NCBI RefSeq assembly: GCF_004193775.1
Contig: NC_041019.1
Coordinates: 53,667,928-53,731,927 of the forward strand
Direction of reading: 5' to 3'
DNA length: 64,000 nt
From: Glycine soja
Lineage: Eukaryota > Streptophyta > Magnoliopsida > Fabales > Fabaceae
Position numbers and translations under genes: made by a program. Each line of letters starts with the position of its first letter. Position 1 is the stretch's first letter. This document shows positions 1 through 13,821 of this stretch, one piece after another. Under the pieces are notes generated by a model. It had not been told where the DNA came from. It did no database searches and saw nothing but the letters and a program-made list of their open reading frames with translations.

Positions 1-3000
1 ACAGGAAGGAAGAGTTGAACCCCACCAGTCGCGGCGGCGCGTGATTTTCATTCACTTCGGTTGATTTTCCATGGGCACAAGAATAATTTTCTCTTCTATG
101 CCTTGGAACTTGCAAGTTTCAATGTTAGTATAAAACAAACAAAGAAAGTACTAGTAATATGTAATGTAAAGATTTTTATATTATTAATCCTAAGTTATAA
201 TTTTTTTTTTATTTTTGCGTAAAATTATAATTTTTAATTGAGAATCATATCAAATACAATTTAAACATATATAATATTACTCATACCGTTTCAGACTTTC
301 AGGTCATACATATATGGCGTGTGTGAGAAAAAAAAATCATTCTAATTATATATTGTTTAAAAAATTTTATATTAAATATTTTTTTAAAATTATTCTTAAT
401 GAGTGAGAGTATTGTATAAAAAAGTATATATTCAAAAATAAAGAATATATTAAAAAATTACTTAATATTTTTTTAAAAATTCAATAAATTAATTACATAC
501 TATAATACCTATATTAAAATTACAAACGTCATATAACTTGAAATGGAGAGAATAAATAATTATTTTTTGAAAATTCTTTTAAGAAACTTTTGTTCAAAAT
601 TCTTATTGAAAGTACATTTATTCTCTACCTTGTATTTTTTTTAATGGATTTAAATAATTGGGCCTCATATCCAAAATTCAAACTATTAAATGTTTCACAA
701 TTCATATCAGAATACTCCAAAAAATAATTAATGACTAGATTTTTCTTTCATCTGCCCCAACTTCTCAACAATGGCGGATGCATCTTATCTAGCGTGGGTC
801 CCATCAGGTTTTTATTTATTTATTAATGTATGTAAAAAAAATTACTCCCATAAAAAATTATATATTGCACCATTAGATTTTTTAACACAAAGTTTAAACA
901 AATATAAGACATTAAATATAAAAATGATATGTTTGAGTTCAAATCATTTAGTCAAATTCTTATTATTGTTAGAGTAATAAAAAAACACCACATACTATAT
1001 AAAATATATTGTTTCATGTATTATCTCAAAAACAATTCAAAAATTATATAGATAAAGATTATTTAAATATATCTTTTCGTAAAAGAAAAAATAAATTAAA
1101 TTATTTTAATATATTAAATTGTTATATTTTTTTTTGAAAAGATATTAGTATAATAATATATTAGATTGTATAAAGATAATAAACATAAGAGGAAAAAAAT
1201 TGGTTATACAAATTTCAAACGATACAATTTCAAATTACATATAATAATTAATTTTTCTAGAATCACAAATAAATCATCTCTTTTAACATTAGTGAATTGC
1301 TCAAGAAATAAAAAAAAGAAAGAAATCGAAAAAAATTTGTTGAGACAAAAATAATAAAAAATTCAAATTACTTTTCAAAACTTTCATGATATAATTATTT
1401 TAGGATCGTTTTTCTTTTAGTGTGTTCTTGATGTAAAAAAATCAGGATTAATAATATTTTAATGATGATTATTTTAATGAAATGCATTACATTTCACACA
1501 TTAAATTAGTATTGACAATGAAAAAATCATAAAACATTTTCAATATATGAAAATAAATAAAGAATAATTTTTTATATAGAAGTTTAAATACTCTAGATTT
1601 TTTATCATAATATTATATATTTTATAATTCCTCGTAATATTTTACTTTTTATAAAATATTAACAATTATTTCTTACTTCCACTAACCAAAATTTATGGAT
1701 TCGTTGCTTCTGCATCTAAAATTCAAACCATTAATGTTTCACAATTCATGTCAATACCATTACAAAAAAAAAGTAATGATTCCTCTAACTCCTTTTTCAA
1801 CGTTGTTGAAAATAAAAACATGTCCACCCGGTTAAAAGTAGTGGTCAATTGACATTGTTCACAATTCAATGCTAGCTGTTTGTAAATTATAATTATCCCA
1901 TAGTAGTAACTTTCAGTTTTTCGATAGGTTGAAGCTTTAACGTAACTATACTAGGTCAAAATTTCAAAACCAACGCTCAATCGAGTTAAAACTTTAATCA
2001 TTAACGGAGAACAGGGGGCAAATTATACCTATGACTAGTAAAGGAAAGCACCGTTTTAATTGTTTGATTAAGGTCAATAGAAATTATATTTCATAAATAA
2101 GGTCGGTGATAACGATTTGATTGATTAATAACGTAACATGCAAGAGATTGCATTAATCAAATTGATTGTTTGAAGAAGAAAAAACATAATTCTAGGGTCA
2201 GAAAAATATAATAATTATTTTTTATATTAAGCTATTATACTATGTAACATAAATAACTTCGAGTTTTGAAAATATGGTATGATTTTACTTCAAACAGAAT
2301 AAAAAAATTAATTCAATGCTATAAAAGACCCACGCATATTCTTTCTTTCTTATTTTACATTTTCAAAGTACAAAATGAGTTTTTTTTTTATGCAAGTGTC
2401 TACCTCTATGAACTTAATAAGACATTGTGACGTGACATGACTAATATAGTACGTATTAACAGTCTACAAATGGATATTTTGGGTGATGTTATATTTGCAA
2501 GTGTTTTTTTCACCTAAAAAACTTTCAAAATATGATTTTAACTTCTATAAAATCTAAGTTTCACTTTCGTTCCTAAAAAATTAAATTAATTTAGTTTCTA
2601 AAAATTTAAAGTTTAGTTTTAGTCCTTAATTTAAAGTTCCATCCCCTCATCAATGGTGAAATTTTTTGAGAACATAGGAGAACCATGGCCTCCAAACTTT
2701 TTAAGGTATATATTATAGGCATTGAGTGAAAATACGAGAACTTTAGACAGAGAGTTTAGCATATTCTCAAAATTTTGTAGTGTTTGGTATTTTGTTTTCT
2801 TTTTTGTGTAAAAGGAACGAAACTTAAAATTTTGATTTTCGTAATCAGGATTGGTTATTATTTTTTATTATAAAATGCCTAGTTTCTTTTAGTAATATAT
2901 GCTGGTTGATTGAAGCTACAAAAGTAAAGCGACTGCATTAACAATACTATCTAATTAATATAGACACACTCAATGTAAATGACCATTAAAATAAATCCCA

Positions 3001-3478
3001 CTCAATTAACTATAATAGAAGCTAGTACCGAGTGTGTTTTTACTTTAAAAGTAAAACAATACTAATACTTTTCATACATTATTAACTATTTAATTAATAT
3101 TAATTATCTTTTCAAAATATAAAACTATTTGTTGCATTATTCAAACTCAATTTTCTTTTACTTTTATATGTTTATTCTATATAAGAAAGTTCATATAATA
3201 TAACTACCTTAAACCTACATATTTTTCTCGTGGTTTTTTCATGCAAATTGTTTTATGAATTTTTCGATTTTCTTGTAATTTTATTCTACAAAATTTCGTA
3301 TGATTCTGGCAAGAATATGATTGTGTTTAAATTCACTGAGAATTTGATAAAAAAAAACTTAATATTTTGTAATTATTGTACAAATTTTGTTTTGTATAAA
3401 GAAAAAACTTATTGTGACTTATAGATATTTTCATAAAAATAACTTAAAGATAATTTTCTAAAACTTTATTTAGTGGTA

Positions 3479-3486
<8 letters not shown>
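1..3486. other. AT-rich intergenic DNA
   Basis: No gene is recognised. The first 120 bases are GC-richer than the rest and could be the edge of something left of the window, but no protein motif is visible. The remainder is AT-rich with stop codons in all frames, and the short open frames have no family resemblance. It contains a weak direct repeat described separately. Confidence 0.6.
643..1805. repeat. Pair of degenerate direct repeats (about 643-775 and 1693-1805)
   Basis: Two stretches about 1.05 kb apart share the order AAAATTCAAAC, ATTAA, TGTTTCACAATTCAT, then a run of A and a similar CT-rich tail. Similarity is obvious by eye but broken by small indels. They may be old copies of a dispersed repeat or ends of a decayed element; no terminal structure is visible. 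Confidence 0.4.

Positions 3487-3528
<42 letters not shown>
3487..3528. repeat. (TA)n microsatellite, about 21 units
   Basis: Uninterrupted TA dinucleotides. Such tracts are common in legume intergenic DNA and are highly polymorphic. Confidence 0.95.
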
Positions 3529-3532
<4 letters not shown>

Positions 3533-3984
3533 AGTAAAAAAAAGCTCTAAAGAGTGTTATTAATAAACTAGATAAAATATTTTAATATTCGAATAATATC
3601 ATTAAATGCTTATAATCACTTGTAAAAGATTATCTTATCAAAATGAATACGTCTAATTTATACATTATATAGTCTAAATTAATTTGGTCCCTCCAAACTT
3701 TTGTTTCAAACTCCGCCACTGCCCCCTAGGACTTTCACCTCACCAGCAATATCATAAAATATCGTTTAACACCACTATTAAGAATTAGAGGAGCTAGCTA
3801 AAACCTTTTAGGTGCATATTATCTAGTATCCCTTAATAACTAACAAAAGAATTAACTTTATGTGCCATAAATGGGTTGGAGAAAAAGTCGAGTCATATAC
3901 TTTGGGATTTAAACTTCTAGTCACGAGAAAAGTTATATATTAGATATCCTTTAATAAGAACTCTCAAATCTAATATATCCAATA

Positions 3985-5632
3985 TGAATGAAAAAGTTAA
4001 ATAATATATGAGTAAAAAAAATCTACAAACTTAATATTTTAAGACATGAGTTTAATGTGGTGTTAACTTCATTTATATGATTTATTTGTGATTAATTGGT
4101 AAAGATCGTTTAATATTTAGACCATTCTTGCGTTCTGTAAAAGTGGTAGTGAATCAACAATGATGCAAGTATGTAAGTCATGGGTAAGCTTTGGACATAA
4201 TGAGAATGCAAATATTTAGAGCATATTGGTGGTCAATGCTAAGCTTTAGGGCCCATTAAATACTTGTCAACGAAAAATGATTTCGCTTAAGGGAGAGCAA
4301 CCAGGTGGAATAGACTCACTTGGGAGGAAATTGTTGAAGTATAATTGTGAATTTTTTTATGAAGTCCGAATATATTTAGTAAATATATTCAAATATTGGC
4401 ACAAGCTATGATGACGAAGTAAATATCCTTGTGTATGATGTACAAAAATAAAGGTCTTTGTTCTAAGTTCATGGTAGTATGATGCATCCTCCACACTTTA
4501 CCACCAACTCTCTTCTTTACGTTTCTTTTTTTCCTCTCTGCCGCCACCATCCTTCTTCCCCTTCCGTCCAAAAAAAGGGGTAACACAACATAGTAACATC
4601 TCTCAACTCACCAAAACAACAAATCAACAACAACCAACAATTGAGATCAATAAAACCAATATTAAATCAGTATTTACCATAAAAACGGAAGTTATACAAC
4701 CAATATTAACCAAAAAATATAAGTTTCAAAACTAATACAACATGAAGAGAGAGAGGGAGAAAAAAAATCAAAGCCAGATTTAAGAAAAAAAAATAAAACT
4801 CTCAAATCTGAGTTGTGTCAATTCACTCCACTGCGTAAATTATCCTTGTGTCATCACCACTTCATGTCTATTGGCGACAAAGTCTCTAAATGATCTCATT
4901 GAACAATGATTTTGTGATGGTGCATCATGTTTGGCTTTCGTGGTGGCGCCTTGGGTTTGGGTTTTGTGGTGGTGTTTGGAGTTTGTTGGCGTAGAGCACC
5001 GTAGATGTGGCAGATTCATTGCTTTTGTGATGGGTTTCGATGGGGAGCAATCTCGCCCAAGCAAACTAGCTTCACCATCACCCTTTTCCTTGTTGACGCG
5101 TTACCGTTGAACCCCATGCATCGCCAACCAATGATTCAAGCCCATATCTATAAATCAACAAACATCGTCGCCATCAAAACATTGTCGATTCTCCACCACC
5201 GGCGTAGCTACCACCATCACTGGTTCTAAGATTAAAAACAATGGTGACAATGGGGGGGGGGGTGTCAAATAGGGAGGGATGGTTGGAGACTGTGAAGGGA
5301 GAAAGGTCGGCGAGAAAGAAAATGAAACCATGGTAAGGTGTGGTTGGGGAAAAGAGAGGTGGTGGTAAGATGTGGAAGGTGTCCCATAATACCATGAAAT
5401 GAGATCAATCTAAAGGCCTTTATTTTTTGTGCACCATACACACAAAAATTTACTTCTCCACCGTAGTCTGCCCCTCGAATATTGAAGTCCAACATTAGGA
5501 AGAATGGACAAGTTAAGTAACATATAAGTAATAAGGACCCGCAAACCTAATATGTCTTAAGATTTTGAGTTGAACGTAGTACTAAGTTCATTTGCATGGT
5601 TTGTGCTCACGGTCCATTGGTGAGTATTTTGC
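3985..5632. repeat. Pair of dispersed direct repeats (about 3985-4110 and 5508-5632)
   Basis: Both copies carry AAGTTAA, a few bases, ATA-AGTAA, then AAACTTAATAT or AAACCTAATAT, a TTAAGA or TTTTAAGAC block, GAGTT, and a TTCATTT-ATG-TTTGTG block. About 125 bases align with indels, 1.5 kb apart. They could be LTR remnants of one element that spans the CG-richer stretch between them, but no TG...CA ends or target duplication was found. Confidence 0.4.
4390..5500. other. GC-richer non-coding stretch, no recognisable gene
   Basis: This segment is richer in G and C than its surroundings, with CCACCACC and GGTGGTGG runs. Short overlapping frames of 65-76 codons exist on both strands, but none shows a domain, a consistent start or a splice pattern. 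It may be a decayed gene or transposon interior bounded by the direct repeats at about 3985 and 5508. Confidence 0.35.
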
Positions 5633-5639
5633 CAGTATT

Positions 5640-7299
5640 TTATCCCATTATTTTTTTTAGCAAAAAGCTTTGGGAAGATTTAGAGGAGTTGATTCAAGAC
5701 ATTCTATAAGAAGTTTTTTTTTTATATTTCTTGTCTTAACCATTTGGTTCATCAGGGAAAAATGACTCTGATTAATTTGAAGTTCGGACGAAAAGTAAAT
5801 AAAATTTGATTAAAAATTATTTCCACTAATGATTAAATTCAAAAATTATTTGAATGATTCAAACTTAACTTTAACACATTAATCAGTTGTGCTCAATCAA
5901 ATTATTCTATCAGAAGAAAATTTTCTCTTAAGCTAGAATTTAAATGCACATATTGAATCATATTATTGATAGTCAAGCAAGATAATTTATAGGTCCACAT
6001 GATGGTTTTCGTTTTGAAGATATAAATGAGAAAGGAAAAATATTATTCTTGATTTCTCTGTAGTGTATGATTTATATAGGATTATGAAAACTTGTTTAAA
6101 GAAGCAACAAAATATCATATCATTTATAAGAGTAGAAGTTCAAAATAGCAATTAATTGTTAAAATTTTATTGATTAAATAATTAAATTGAAATTTTCACT
6201 TATAATTTTAAGTTTAACATTTTTTTTTATAACAAATGGTATGACTCTTACTCTATCCTGTTTTTGTGTCTTACACATTATTCATTATTTAGTGGAATGC
6301 CAATAATCATTGGTTTTGAAATGAGCATATATATCATACCATGATCTGGTGAATTTCAGACAATCTTTGTACAACAAATATATATTTGCTATTTGAGGTT
6401 TTTTATGAATAGATTTTTTTTTTATCAGCAATTCAGGATCTTATACTAGCAGATATAAGTTGCTATTGCTGAGATCTGAACAGACATTATTTGCCTTTTT
6501 CGTTGATATTTCATTCTCGTATGCTTTTCTTACAGTTGATGCGTTTGAAAATATCAATTAAATGGTTTTTTAAATTATTTTTCTACCCGTGGAGATTCAC
6601 CTCTTTATGAAAAACAATATTTATTCCATTTTTTTAACAAATGCGATATTTCATTAATATACGAGCATTTTCAAGAGTAGAATTTCAATATTTTTTTCTT
6701 CTTTTTTAATGGTGCAATTTTTAAGAACAAAAAATATGTTTTAAAATAGTCACACAATTCTTGATAATTATTAAGAATTGTTTCTTATATACACAGCAAT
6801 TTTTATTTAAGAACTATCACGTCAATTACTCTGATTCTAAAATTACATAAAAATTAAATCTTAAATTAAAACTGCCATAAATAACTCCCAATGAGATACT
6901 CTAATAGGTCTTATATAATTATATTTTCATTAAGCATATTAAATATACAAAATTTTACATAATTGAAAACCAATTTACCAAAAAATTCCATTTGTAACAT
7001 CTTATTTTTAAAATATAGATGAATACTGAGTATAAAATTAAATATTTATAAATGTATAAAAATTCATATTATATATATATATATATATATATATTAATTT
7101 TTTGGTATAATATCACTTTATTTTCAATTAATAAATAAAAATATATTTCAAGTTTACAAATAAATTATCTTTTAACCATTTCATACATTACGCAGATATA
7201 AAAATTTAATCTAGCTGAAAAGGCATAATATTAATATATGATTTGGATTTTCTTTTACTTTTTCAACACAAAGATATGGTCCTCTTAAGAAAAGAAAGG

Positions 7300-7349
<50 letters not shown>

Positions 7350-10300
7350 TTAAACTAACTAATAAAAGAAATAATCGAAATTCGTTTATATATGCGTCCA
7401 AATGATTCTATGAGTGGGAATAGATTATAAGTTTAAGCGATTTTATAATAAGCAATTTTTTATTTTTATTTCGGAGAAAGTCTAAATTTTTAATATTCGA
7501 TAAGGATGAATGGATTAAATATTTAATTTATTATAAAAGAATTTTATTTAAAAATATTTTAAATTATTTGAAAACACTTTATGTTGGTGGAGGTAAGTTT
7601 ACCATGTTTAAAAAAAGTAAAACGTCTATATAAAATGAAATAATTATGATAAAAATGTTCTTATAAATAATACTAAAATATTTCTGTATCATTTATTAAT
7701 ATTTTTATAAAAAAAATTAGCATAATTGATTGTTACTTTAAAACATAAGTTTAATTATAATCTTATATTTTCTAAACTTATCCATTTCCTTATAATTAAA
7801 AAATAAATTTTCTTTAGTTGAAGTTTATATTTTAATTTCTAATAGATACATGTTGTTAAATTTTTTTAACTCTAGTTAAAGAATTTTAACGACATAAACT
7901 TCTTGTAAATTAAGATGTAAATTTCAGAGATTAAAATAATTCACCTATTAACTATAAACTAAAAATGATAAATTTAGAAATTATAAACCTATAATATAAA
8001 ACACGTTTTAATACAAGATTATATATAGATAATATTTTTTATTTAAATGAAAATATAAAATAAAAATTAAAGGTAGAAAAAATAAATTTTAAAAAAATTA
8101 TTAATTTTCAGTTAATTTAAATTTTTAATTTTCAATTTTCAATTTCTCTCCACATTTTATTTTCTCTTTCCCCAAAAGGTACAGATAAAGCAATGGAACC
8201 TAAACGTTTGTTTTGTGAAATTAGAAGAAGAAAAAATATTGTTGATTTGTTGAAAGGAAGAAAAGGATTGCCAGAAATTGAAGATAACGAAAAGGACAAG
8301 GAAAAATAAAACACATAAACCTTTGGTAATAATTTAAAAAATTAAAAAATAATCTCTGTAGAATGAAAAGAAAGGGCGTGCCCAGAAGCTGGAGAATTGA
8401 CACTTTCAAAAGGATCCATGAAAGATTTGGTGGGTAACACTTGAAATACTATTAGAGTGTGAGAAGAGAAGATGGATGAGGCAGGAGCAGGGGGGGAACA
8501 CTCGCATAAAGTTCATGCAAAGTCCACATCATTGCCCTTTCATCATACACATGATGTGATTGCGAACTACTCCAAATTCAACTCCATAAATAATTGGATT
8601 TAAATCCATATGAATATTTCCACAGAAAAATTAAAGGACGAAAGTGATGTAAGCAGAATATTCTATTCATGTAAGGGTGGGAAAAATAAGGGAAAAAGAT
8701 TCTTGTCATGTATCTATTCTTTACTCATATGGGTCGTGTCCATTTGCTGGACACATGGTTCTTAAATAATTTATATTCATTTTAGCTTTGGATATTTGGA
8801 TAGGAAATCGACCTTATGAATGGTCGTTTCACTAATATTAATTCAATCTCCGTCCAACTTTGCAATCTACAAAAAGTGAACTATAATCCTCTGGATACTT
8901 CAATATTGTAGAAAAGAAAAAGTGTATTTAGTTTTTATATTTTTTTATTAAATGTGGCTGAGATTTATGTATTTTTAGATTGATGAATTCGATCCCAATT
9001 TTTTAAAAATATACATGAACTTATTCCCTCTTGGCTTTTAAAAAAATACAGTGAAGTCTCACAGAAGAGAGACTAAATTCAACTTTTTTTTAAGTTTATG
9101 AAAGTATAGAAATGCTGATCTGTTGGAAAAATATATAGATTAAAAACATAATTTTCCTTATAAAAACTACACAAATTAGTTATTTTTTTCTTTATTTTTT
9201 TAACTGTTCAATAAAAAAAATAGTAACATGTTTAATTAACTTAATAATATATTGGAAATTTCATTTATAAGATTATAATTAATTTAATCAATAAGACAGA
9301 CAAAATAGCATAATTACTATACATAAATTAAAAGTCAAATTAAGTTATTTCTAAAATAGAGACATTTATGACTAGTTGTAAAGTGAGATAAATTTGGACT
9401 AGTTCTTTACTCAACTAGCTAGTCTAATGTGATCTTAATACTACTGTAGTACACAAAAGGAATAAGAAAAGGAGGGGTGGAAGGAAGGCAAACATATGTG
9501 ACTTGTTTTAATTCTTTCACTTTCGTGCCCAACTCATCAGTGATTGCTTCGTTGAATTACAATATTGTGAATCATTAGATTCGGTTGAATTAAGTGATGT
9601 TTACTTATTTGGAAAATGACACCTTAGATTTGTCCACCATATCTCATATTTGTAAAGATTAGTTTGTGCTTTTTATATTAATATTATTTGTGTATATTTT
9701 GTGAAAACAACTGTAGGAGAGCAGTATCGTTTATGGTTAAAGTTGGGGTATTTTTCTATTAGAGTTTAATGGATATGGATATGCCACGAGAGTGTAAAAT
9801 TTTTGGCTTAAATATAATTTGTTCTTTTATTTTGATAGAATTATAATTTTGTTTATCTTATTTTAAAATTAAATATTTGATTTTTCTATATTAACAAAAT
9901 TATAATTTTGATCCGATCATTAATTTTGCTTTTTTTCTTTCGTTTCTTATATTTTAATAACATATATTTTTTTTATGGTATCTTAAGTGAATATGTTAGA
10001 ACTAGAGTTTAATTGGATAAAAATAAAAAACAGAAAAAATTGAGGATCAAGCTCAAAAGTTTTCTAAAATAGAAAAATCTAATATTTTTCTTTAAAAATA
10101 AAAGAATCAAATTTATGGATGAGATAAAATAAGAATACCAAAATTATATTTAAGTCAATAATTTTATACTCTTATTTAATCACAAATTATTATTGATAAT
10201 TATGTTAAAATATATTTTTAGTCTTTATTATTTGGGTTAAAATAAATTTGATCTCTTGTATGTTTTAGAAAACTAAATATACTTCCCATGTAAAATAGGA

Positions 10301-10500
10301 TAAATTAAAATTTGGTTCATATCTAATTCTTGATCCACGAATTTAATCCTTTATTTTTTTTTTAAAAACATACAATTTTGGTCTAATTATCAGTTTTGCA
10401 TACATTTTTAAGTAATTCTTTTATTTTTTATGATATTTTAAGTGAATAGGTTAAGTTTATGATTCAATTGAATAATAATAAATAATAATAAATATGAAAA
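5640..10500. other. AT-rich intergenic DNA
   Basis: No supported gene. TA microsatellites lie at about 7070-7095 and 7304-7345. Several stretches (for example 9800-10160 and 10200-10460) resemble each other in composition and look like decayed repeats. Confidence 0.55.
7304..7345. repeat. (TA)n microsatellite, about 21 units
   Basis: Pure TA tract. A shorter (AT)n tract lies about 210 bases to the left. Confidence 0.95.
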
Positions 10501-10780
10501 ATGAATAATTAAACTAAAATTATAGATATTTTAAAATAAAAAAATAGAAATCATCAATAAAAATTAAAGAGCGACTAAAATTAACATTTATCTTACAAAA
10601 TATGAGTAATTTTGCTCCTCCAAATGAACTTTTTGAGAGTAAAATGCTAGAAAAAGCTTTGGTGAGAAGGCAAAATTGATTAGTGGTGGTTGTGGGAAGA
10701 GGTTGAGGTTGAGGGGCATCCATAAAAGGAAGTGAAGGGTTGAAATTGAAATAATCGTGGGGGGACAGAGGGGGCGGAGT

Positions 10781-10836
10781 CACGTGGGGAACACATCGGA
10801 GTTCACGTGCAGGGGCATGCCATGTTGCGCCACGTG
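10781..10836. promoter_or_regulatory. Cluster of three G-boxes (CACGTG)
   Basis: Perfect CACGTG hexamers sit at 10781-10786, 10804-10809 and 10831-10836. The last reads CCACGTGG, an ABRE-like context. They lie in a GC-rich island of about 350 bases inside AT-rich DNA, followed on the + strand by a CT-rich stretch (10920-11010) like a plant 5' leader. G-boxes bind bZIP and bHLH factors in plants. No gene is seen downstream on either strand within 2 kb, so this may be an orphan promoter, the front of a non-coding transcript, or chance. Confidence 0.45.
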
Positions 10837-11049
10837 GTCCCATGATTGCCCCCGTGCGTGTCACTTTGTGTCTTCGTAACCAGACACGCAATCTCCCAAT
10901 AATCATTGGATACTGTCGAAACTTTCCATCGCACGCTCCTCTTTTGCGCGTGCCTTTCACTCCCCTCAAACCTCCTCTTCTCCTCTTTTTATTCCTTTGC
11001 CTGCCCGCACCAATGCTTATTATTATGCTCTCTGCCAAAAATATCTATT

Positions 11050-13279
11050 GAAATTTTCTTTTGTTGAATTTAAATTAGATACTTAAAAATAAATAACTCT
11101 TTAATTTGACATCAATTCATCGTATTCGTATATCTTGTTATCCACAATCATATCATGGACTGTTATAAAATACGAACACAGATAAGCTGGCATGTGTGTA
11201 ACCACACCCTACTCAAAAAATCCACGTCCAAATTTGATAAAAGGTGTGTTTGGATTTTCTATAAAAGCATATTTGAGAGTAAAGTTGATTATTTCTATAA
11301 AAAATATGTATGAAAGTAAAGTTTTTTCTTGAGACTTAGTTTTAGAAAAACCAAACTCGAAATAATTTTTTAAATTACAATCTAAATGTGCACGTAGAAG
11401 TTAGAACTAGCAGCAGTTTCAATTTTGACGTGAAAAATTAAATCTAGGATTTTATAAGTATAAATAAACACATGTGACATGTTTTTTTTAATTCGTAAAA
11501 ATTAACTTCAAATATAATGAGATTTAAAACAACTCATATATATTATTTAATCAATTAAGCTGGAGTTTCTTATTAAGCATTGTTAAGCACATGTAATGTG
11601 TTGCACACTTAATTTTAGTTTAAATTTATAATAAAAAATTAAATTCTACCAAATATGTATTAATGAGAGAGATTCAAACTTATGATGTCTTTCTCTCATA
11701 TTTTTCTTTTAATTATCAAACTAACTTTATAACTCGTTAATTATGAAAAGTTAACTAAGTTAATTGTGCAAAGATATTTAATTTTGTTCAAATCACTAAA
11801 ATGATTCAATGGACGGAAGTTGGCCCCAAACTTCCATTGTGTTGTTTTTTTTTCAAGTTTGATATATGATTGATGTTGCAATCTGCATGTTCATGATATC
11901 ATGATGTGGATTATTTTATGACTATTTATTATTATTCTAATTTCTAAATTACTATCCCATTGTGGTTTGTGATAGAATTAATGAATGGATGATTATGCGT
12001 GGAATGAGCTTGAAAATTTTGAAAATTTGGATTGATTTTGATGTTGGATGCCACCGCTATTTTTGCTATATATTGGTGGTTTGAAATGGTTGATGATTCT
12101 ATATATCTCTCTTGAATGTTGGAAACTAATGGTTTAACATTGATTCTCAATTTTTATTGTGTTATGGTTTATGAGGGGAATAAGGATCAAATGAATGTGT
12201 TGTTTTGGTCTTAATTAAGAAAAATTGAAATTCTTGGCTTAGGACTTTGTTGAATGCCACGGCCATAGGGAGACTTGATAAATGTTGTTTATTTTGCCTA
12301 TTTTGTGTTAAAGAGATTAAGGAGATGCTATAGTTAGTAGTGTTTTCTTAATTTTCTTAATTCATTACATTCTCCTCATCTGTTATATCACTATCAACCA
12401 CCCTTGCTATTTACAACAGTTTTTGTACTGCAAGAACTCCCTACAAATAGTTCTAAAGGTTTCGTTTTAGTCAGTATCAGTATAAGAGTAAAAACGAAAG
12501 TAGCTCTTCATTTTCAACACCTATTCTCAAGAAATTCAGCAGTGCGGTCCTAACAAGCTTTGAATATCTAGAATCGATTCTAGCTAGTATACAAGTTCCA
12601 TTTTGCCTATGCACTCCCGAATTATGCAGAAAAGATTATTAATCTCATGGTTTAATGTCACCAAGTTGAGAACAAAAGTCTTATTAAGTATTAGTCATAT
12701 GTTCTATAGTGCAACCATATCATTACCTCACTAAGCCTTATATAATGAAACTTAGAAATATGCAAAAAAATGGTATTTAGCATCTTGATTCAGTACCATA
12801 CGTTGATTACAGATAGATTCACTGAGCCCCTGTGGCTTTTGCTTACACTTCCTAATATCTAACCTTGCCATACTCATCCTAAATGACACCATGTGAGGCC
12901 TATAGTTCCATCTGTTTTAAAACTCACCATTATGAGGAAAACAAGTGATAACACCACAATTCATGAATATAAACCCACAAAGAAGTGTTTCCAAGACTTG
13001 CAATACCATAGTTCTTTGAGTTTCATTAATTGACTTCTCGTATGATCAATACGTTTCTACTTACTAGCTGCTATATAATTAACTCTTAATTATGCATAAA
13101 ATGACTCTTTTGCTGTCACAAACCCGGCCATGGCTACAGACTTGTCAAGGCTAAATTATTAGTTCGCCTGTAATTCCCTCTGGGTTTGAACTAATAGTTT
13201 TTTTTTTTTTTTTTATTACAGTCCAGTACCTTTTCTACCATTAACTTCAACACTTTCTTTATGTTATCTTTATAAACCA
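11050..13279. other. Intergenic DNA, nothing recognised
   Basis: Mixed composition. The part from 12300 to 13270 is less AT-rich and looks like unique DNA, but no exon, conserved peptide or element end could be supported. Confidence 0.5.
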
Positions 13280-13376
13280 CACTACTAGAAATTCGCTTAA
13301 TTCCTGCTGATTTTTTTACGAAAAGAATCCCCAGTTATTTGCTGGGGGGTTTTTATGCGGAAAAAAATCAGGAATT
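13280..13376 (+). mobile_element. CACTA-type terminus followed by a fold-back
   Basis: The stretch opens with CACTACTAGAAAT, the usual start of plant CACTA (En/Spm-like) elements. An imperfect hairpin follows: the arm from 13299 (AATTCCTG...CCCCAG) pairs with the arm ending at 13376 (CTGGGG...CAGGAATT), with an ATTT-type loop. No matching right end (TAGTAGTG) was found nearby, so this is either a broken element or a short non-autonomous derivative. Confidence 0.45.
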
Positions 13377-13750
13377 TAATGCGGATTTTGAGCAATCTAT
13401 TACTCTGTTCTTCATGACTATAGCACATAAGCCAGAGAGCTTTAATTTCGTTAAGGTCTAGTCGTTAGTCAATCATCACGATTCAACCATACCTCACTCT
13501 TACCACAACGTGCATAACTAATAATTCTTTTTAATCTTTGTTCCACTGGGATTCGGTTGTTTAGCAGAAAATGGACCACATATTAGCTTCACTCTATCCG
13601 TAAAAATACACACAGCAAAATTTTATGTTTCCTAGTCTTCTATATGTTCATATGTATTAGGTAAGTGTTTTGTTACTACACTAGAAGTGCATCAAATCAC
13701 AACGACAATCACCATCCACTTCTTTCTTTAAATCACTTTAGCTTCTCTAT

Positions 13751-13782
13751 AAAAATAAAATAAAATAAAATAAAATAATGGA
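13751..13782. repeat. (TAAAA)n microsatellite
   Basis: About six 5-base units immediately to the left of the Mutator-like element. Confidence 0.9.
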
Positions 13783-13821
13783 CTATTAGTTTTTTTTCAT
13801 GAATGACGTTTAATTTTTTTT

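Noticed and set aside
643..1805. LTR pair of a full retrotransposon
   Set aside because: The two similar stretches have no TG...CA ends, no target duplication and no coding between them, so only a direct repeat is claimed.
10520..11038. 172-codon open frame on the - strand
   Set aside because: It has no ATG at its start, Arg/Pro-rich low-complexity text, no domain, and overlaps the GC island with the G-boxes. It is most likely a by-product of composition.
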